10,183 bases of DNA from NCBI GenBank assembly GCA_003024985.2, contig PXIH01S0006990.1. The stretch is one strand, 5' to 3'. The position numbers and the translations under genes were made by a program. A model generated the notes under the pieces. It saw nothing but the letters and a program-made list of their open reading frames with translations, was not told where the DNA came from and made no database searches. This DNA is from Euperipatoides rowelli (lineage: Eukaryota > Onychophora > Udeonychophora > Euonychophora > Peripatopsidae). Each line of letters opens with the position of its first letter. Within the stretch, counting starts at the first letter, position 1. This document shows, piece after piece, positions 7,080 through 10,183 of this stretch.

Positions 7080-7969
7080 CCCTCCTCCTCGAAGAAGCTT
7101 AGACCCCAAACTTTACTATAATAAAACTATTATTAAAATATTACTATACAGTAATTCTATAAATGATCCTGATTAAAAAATGAAATTCTATGGAAATTTA
7201 TACCAGTTGAACCCAAATATTAATAAATTTCTTAGGACCTTATAGTTGGTTTCACCACTGGATTCTCCCTTCCCGTCCAAGCATTTATCTTTATCATGTA
7301 AGGGATTACATTTACGGGTACCAGGTACTCCAAACGGAAGGTAGCCTACTAGATAAGTAACAATCTATACCAATCCCCTATGGATAAAAAAAAATTGATC
7401 ACGCATGTTGAGAAAGACTGCACAGAAATTGACATAATAAATCAATAAATAACTTTTATAAATATCAATAGGTCCCTACTTCTATATGAAATAAATTGAA
7501 CCCACTTCAAAGGAAGGAAAATAAAGTACACATATTTTACTTTTTAAAAACTGATTATAATGGTGAATCTAATGAGATTGCAGTGGAATTTTCATATAAT
7601 AAATTCCTACTTAGAGAATTTTTATAATGAACTCTATGTGATAAAATAATAAACAAAACAAAAATTCAGATCAAAGTCAATCATGGATCACATATAGCCA
7701 CATTGTTACACTGTTTGTGTGTGCTCAGAAATCTAGTGGGTTTTTTTTTTTTTGCACCTGTAACCGATATATAATTTGAACAATTCCTTCTTTTCTTTGC
7801 AATTTTATATAATAGAATTATGCTTTAAGCTTATCTAAAATTTTATTAAAAGACAAAAATAAATGAAATTCTTATAGGCCTATTATTGAAAATTACTTTT
7901 AAAATTATAGCCTACATTTATTATAATTCCTATATTATTATAATTGTAGCTAATTAATATTTACAGTAT
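7080..7969. other. unclassified AT-rich DNA with one higher-complexity patch
   Basis: Mostly AT-rich without recognised features. The patch at about 7240-7350 is clearly GC-richer, and the minus strand is open for 58 codons from 7364 to 7191, with peptide pieces VGYLPFGVPGTRKCNPLHD and KCLDGKGESSGE. I recognise no domain and see no start codon or convincing splice pair, so it is not called as a gene. Confidence 0.4.
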
Positions 7970-7977
7970 ATACTGTA

Positions 7978-8389
7978 CAGGGGCACGCCCAGGATATTTT
8001 TTCAGAGGGGGGATGGGGGTTTGAACATTTTTGAACTAAGTGCACAATATTGTTTTTTCTTCATTATTTCCCTACAAGCAGTTTTTTTTCTGGGGAACAC
8101 TGTGGTACAGTGTTCCCCAACTTATAGATAGTCAATATTGCATGAAAAGGTGAAAATGAAATTGTTTCATAGAATTTCTCTCATGTACTTTCTGACCTTC
8201 CCCCACTTTTATTGCCAAAAAAAATAAAAACCCTTCCTAAATTTCTTTGCATGAGTCCAGTATAATAGTGTAAACACATTCTCAGTAATATGCACATTCT
8301 TACTAAATAATTTTGAGGAGAAACTTGATTTTTTTTTACATATCATTTTCAGGATGGGGTTAACTCCATCCCCGCCGGGTGTACCACTG
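7978..8389. mobile_element. miniature hAT-type element with 8-bp target duplication
   Basis: This is a 412-bp non-autonomous DNA transposon. The left end CAGGGGCACGCCCAGG (7978-7993) is inverted at the right end, whose reverse complement begins CAGTGGTACACCCGG; 11 of the first 15 positions match, and both also share GGGGATGG-GTT a little further in. CAG/CTG termini are typical of hAT elements. ATACTGTA occurs immediately outside each end (7970-7977 and 8390-8397), an exact 8-bp target duplication, the hAT length. No transposase is encoded. Caution: TACTGTATA-like words are common in this part of the window, which slightly weakens the duplication. An internal perfect hairpin is described separately. 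Orientation cannot be set. Confidence 0.75.
8091..8119. repeat. perfect 13-bp hairpin with 3-nt loop
   Basis: TGGGGAACACTGT (8091-8103) pairs exactly with ACAGTGTTCCCCA (8107-8119) around GGT. It sits near the middle of the hAT-type element. Each arm outward from CAGTGTTCCCCA resembles a hAT terminus, as though two ends face each other. Confidence 0.85.
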
Positions 8390-8464
8390 ATACTGTATAT
8401 AACGTGTGTAACATAAAATATAAATATACTGTATATAAATTTAAATTAGCATCGGAGCACATTA

Positions 8465-9006
8465 AGGCTCATTTATACTTTTACAGGACAGGTCTCCAAT
8501 CTGTTTTGATCTGTCTTGTAAATGGAGACACATGCTTAAACTTGTTCATACTTTCCTGCAAGGTTTGGTCTGCAATCAACAAAATTTCTCTATACAATAG
8601 CCAATTATTTTCCACTTTTTATTTTCAATATTTGTCATGGTTTTTAGTTTTAAACGTAAAATGAATTCCAATAAACGTCTAGTAGCTTGTAAAATATTTT
8701 ATTTATACTTTATTTACTGCTTTATGAAAATCAATTTTCAAATACGATGTTTTCAAACTAAATCAGTGGGACAACAATAATAGTGTGCATACTTTACTTA
8801 AAAAAACCTAAGATATGATTTGTTGATGGCTAACTAATGGATAGATCTGGGTAAATATTGGAATTTTTTTCAATAATTACGGATGATGATGGATGTCTCT
8901 TCGTCTTTTAATTGTGCATGCCTGACTGCAGCAGTGTGCATGATCTTACAGAGAACTATCTGGTTTTACGTAACAGATTGGCATTGCATAGAAGTATAAT
9001 AAGCCT
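8465..9006 (+). mobile_element. TTA-flanked MITE, copy 2 (PIF/Harbinger-like)
   Basis: This is the second copy of the element at 2844-3349, 542 bp, same orientation. The left end AGGCTCATTTATACTTTTAC and the reverse complement of the right end, AGGCTTATTATACTTCTATG, form the terminal repeats (one indel, a few mismatches). TTA at 8462-8464 and at 9007-9009 is the target duplication. Shared internal blocks include ATGAATTCCAATAAACGT (8661-8678), CAATAATTACGGATGATGAT (8871-8890) and CCTGACTGCAGCAGT (8921-8935). Length differs by small indels, including an extra AT-rich stretch before the CAATAATTACGG block. It abuts a LINE remnant at its right side, so it may have inserted at or inside that LINE. 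No transposase is encoded. Confidence 0.85.
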
Positions 9007-9060
9007 TTATAGTTACTTATCCTGTAATTTCACCTTATCTAACTTTCAATATATTATAAC

Positions 9061-9440
9061 TGAAAGGAACTAATAAAATCATTGGCTCCTAACTTTATAC
9101 AACCACACATTAACCTTATAAATTTGAATAGCTATCTTGATGCAAATCACCTAACAGAAATATACAGACAGATTAAACCAATTAAAACCATGTAACATAA
9201 TGACTCCACATCAAAGAATCTAGATTTATAATTAATTGCTGACAAAAATAATCGTGTCCTCACTAGAGGGCATAGTTATAAGATAATAAAAAAAACCACT
9301 AAAAAATCAAATAGACAATATTTCTTTAATAATAGAATGGGATGCTTTGCCAATGGAAATAATTATCTCTACTACTTTTAATACTTTTAAGACTAAATTT
9401 GTCAAATATCTGTTTGAATTAGATTTTTTTTACAAAGTTT
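9061..9440 (+). pseudogene. LINE reverse transcriptase, C-terminal remnant (CR1/L2/Jockey-like)
   Basis: Dead C-terminal part of a LINE ORF2. One frame from 9064 reads KELIKSLAP, then LINLNSYLDANHLTEIYRQI (compare 'tkLIpsL...LnL.sLeyRRlrgDLIetYkI'), then NLDL, LIADKNN and VLTRGHSYKIIKK with FFNNR, the conserved 'TRGHSlKL...FFsNR' tail. Stops occur at 9193-9195 and 9229-9231. A +1 frameshift near 9337 leads into WDALPMEIIISTTFNTFKTK and VKYLFELD, the terminal 'WNsLPeevv.a.s.n.FK..ld' helix. The palm with the catalytic aspartates is not present; the remnant starts about 50 bp after the MITE. It is a separate insertion from the LINE pieces at 832-2430, though of the same broad family. Confidence 0.8.
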
Positions 9441-9727
9441 TAATCATGTACAGTGTATACTGTATATACATTTTTTTTTTAAAAAATATACTGTAGGTCT
9501 ATATATATCAAAAATTTTTAATTTTATTTATTCATTTTAACATTTTATATATTATTATTATACTACCATGTAAAAATATGTATTTATTGTTTTTTAATTA
9601 TATAGCCTGCAGTAAATATATTGTTAAAATGTAGCAGATTATAGGCTTGTGCAAGATAACTTATATTTTTGTATATGGGCTTTAAAAGCTTAGGCTTAAT
9701 ATAAGCCCAATAAATAAATGAATAAAA
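9441..9727 (+). repeat. LINE 3' UTR and A-rich tail
   Basis: AT-rich 3' UTR following the RT remnant on the same strand. It contains TGGGCTT (9676-9682) with AAGCCCA (9703-9709), a 7-bp stem around a 20-nt loop, and ends immediately after that in TAAATAAATGAATAAA, typical of short-repeat tails of CR1/L2-type elements. The stem next to the tail resembles 3' stem-loops used by some LINE reverse transcriptases. The exact end is set by the tail and is approximate. Confidence 0.55.
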
Positions 9728-9963
9728 TTTCTATAAAATAGAAAAAGAAAACATATTGTCAAATTACTGAAGACAGCCAATGAGAATTGGGGAAAATCAA
9801 CCTTTTATTACTAACATACTTTTATATTAATAAAGTTTGATTTGTGCTAATTGTTTTTGTTAACTATTTAAATAAAAAGTTAAATAAAATTCATTAAAAT
9901 AAATTAAATTTTTTTAGCTTGTTTATCTTTCTAATATATTTCTAAAAATTGTTTTTAGAAAAC

Positions 9964-10037
9964 ATTAACTAAATTTATCAAAATACTAACTAAATTCAAC
10001 AAAATAGAAACTCAAAACCATCAAAATATTAACTAAA
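9964..10037 (+). repeat. 21-bp minisatellite, about 3.5 units
   Basis: Units start at 9964 (ATTAACTAAATTTATCAAAA), 9985 (ACTAACTAAATTCAACAAAA), 10006 (a diverged 22-bp unit ending CATCAAAAT) and 10028 (partial ATTAACTAAA). No coding role seen. Confidence 0.7.
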
Positions 10038-10098
10038 CGGTGATTCCATATTAACCTTCCTTTTACCAAGCTAAACATTTTATGTTTTTTTACTAAGA

Positions 10099-10116
10099 GG
10101 GGTGTATGCACACCCC
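10099..10116. repeat. GC-rich hairpin GGGGTGT-ATGC-ACACCCC
   Basis: Perfect 7-bp stem with a 4-nt loop in AT-rich sequence. A T run follows about 9 nt later, so it superficially resembles an intrinsic terminator, but the setting is eukaryotic and no gene leads into it; more likely the remnant of a transposon end. Confidence 0.5.
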
Positions 10117-10183
10117 AGAGTTGTTTTTTTTAAATTCTTAATTTCTGTCATGGCTATTACTATAATAATGATTATTCTATTTG

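Noticed and set aside
8404-8664. 86-codon plus-strand open frame
   Set aside because: It straddles the left end of MITE copy 2, and the homologous stretch of copy 1 is not open in the same way; chance frame.
10099-10133. Stem-loop followed by a T run, like a bacterial terminator
   Set aside because: The window is eukaryotic and no transcription unit leads into it; T runs are everywhere here.
1-10183. CRISPR array or bacterial operon
   Set aside because: No regular repeat-spacer pattern, and no packed genes or ribosome-binding sites; the short tandem repeats lack unique equal-length spacers.

Overview
This window reads as intergenic or intronic DNA from an invertebrate animal genome, and no intact gene was found. 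It is very AT-rich (roughly 70 percent or more by eye), full of A/T homopolymers, and has no operon-like gene packing or ribosome-binding sites. The recognisable content is eukaryotic transposon debris: CR1/L2/Jockey-like LINEs, a TTA-flanked miniature DNA transposon present twice, a short hAT-type element with an 8-bp target duplication, fold-back elements, and diverged tandem repeats. Two single N bases (3728, 3817) mark it as draft assembly. I cannot name the species.

Layout. 1-690: mostly featureless AT-rich DNA, apart from a GC-richer fold-back at 261-374. 691-1210: the 3' end of a LINE on the minus strand (3' UTR with a cloverleaf-like fold, then the frameshifted RT C-terminus). 1270-2401: the 5' half of a LINE on the plus strand (ORF1 remnant followed by an APE-type endonuclease remnant). 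The two halves point in opposite directions and almost touch. 2844-3349: first copy of the miniature transposon. 3403-3485: a small candidate exon with good splice signals. 3486-3880: nothing recognisable.

3885-4270: three diverged units of a GC-richer tandem repeat with an 11-G run. 4300-5960: AT-rich DNA with homopolymers, two patches of degenerate CAAGGCCAAGA-type repeat and a 20-bp palindrome. 6013-6178: short tandem repeats around a CGTCA/TGACG hairpin. 6282-6446: two perfect hairpins. 6635-7075: a long imperfect palindrome. 7080-7969: largely unclassified. 7978-8389: hAT-type miniature element. 8465-9006: second copy of the TTA-flanked element. 9061-9727: RT C-terminus and 3' UTR of another LINE, plus strand. 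9964-10037: 21-bp minisatellite.

The parts do not form a pathway. They record repeated insertion by non-autonomous DNA transposons that would need transposases supplied elsewhere, together with dead LINEs carrying stop codons and frameshifts. The only hint of a host gene is the 83-bp candidate exon; if it is real, much of the window is intron.
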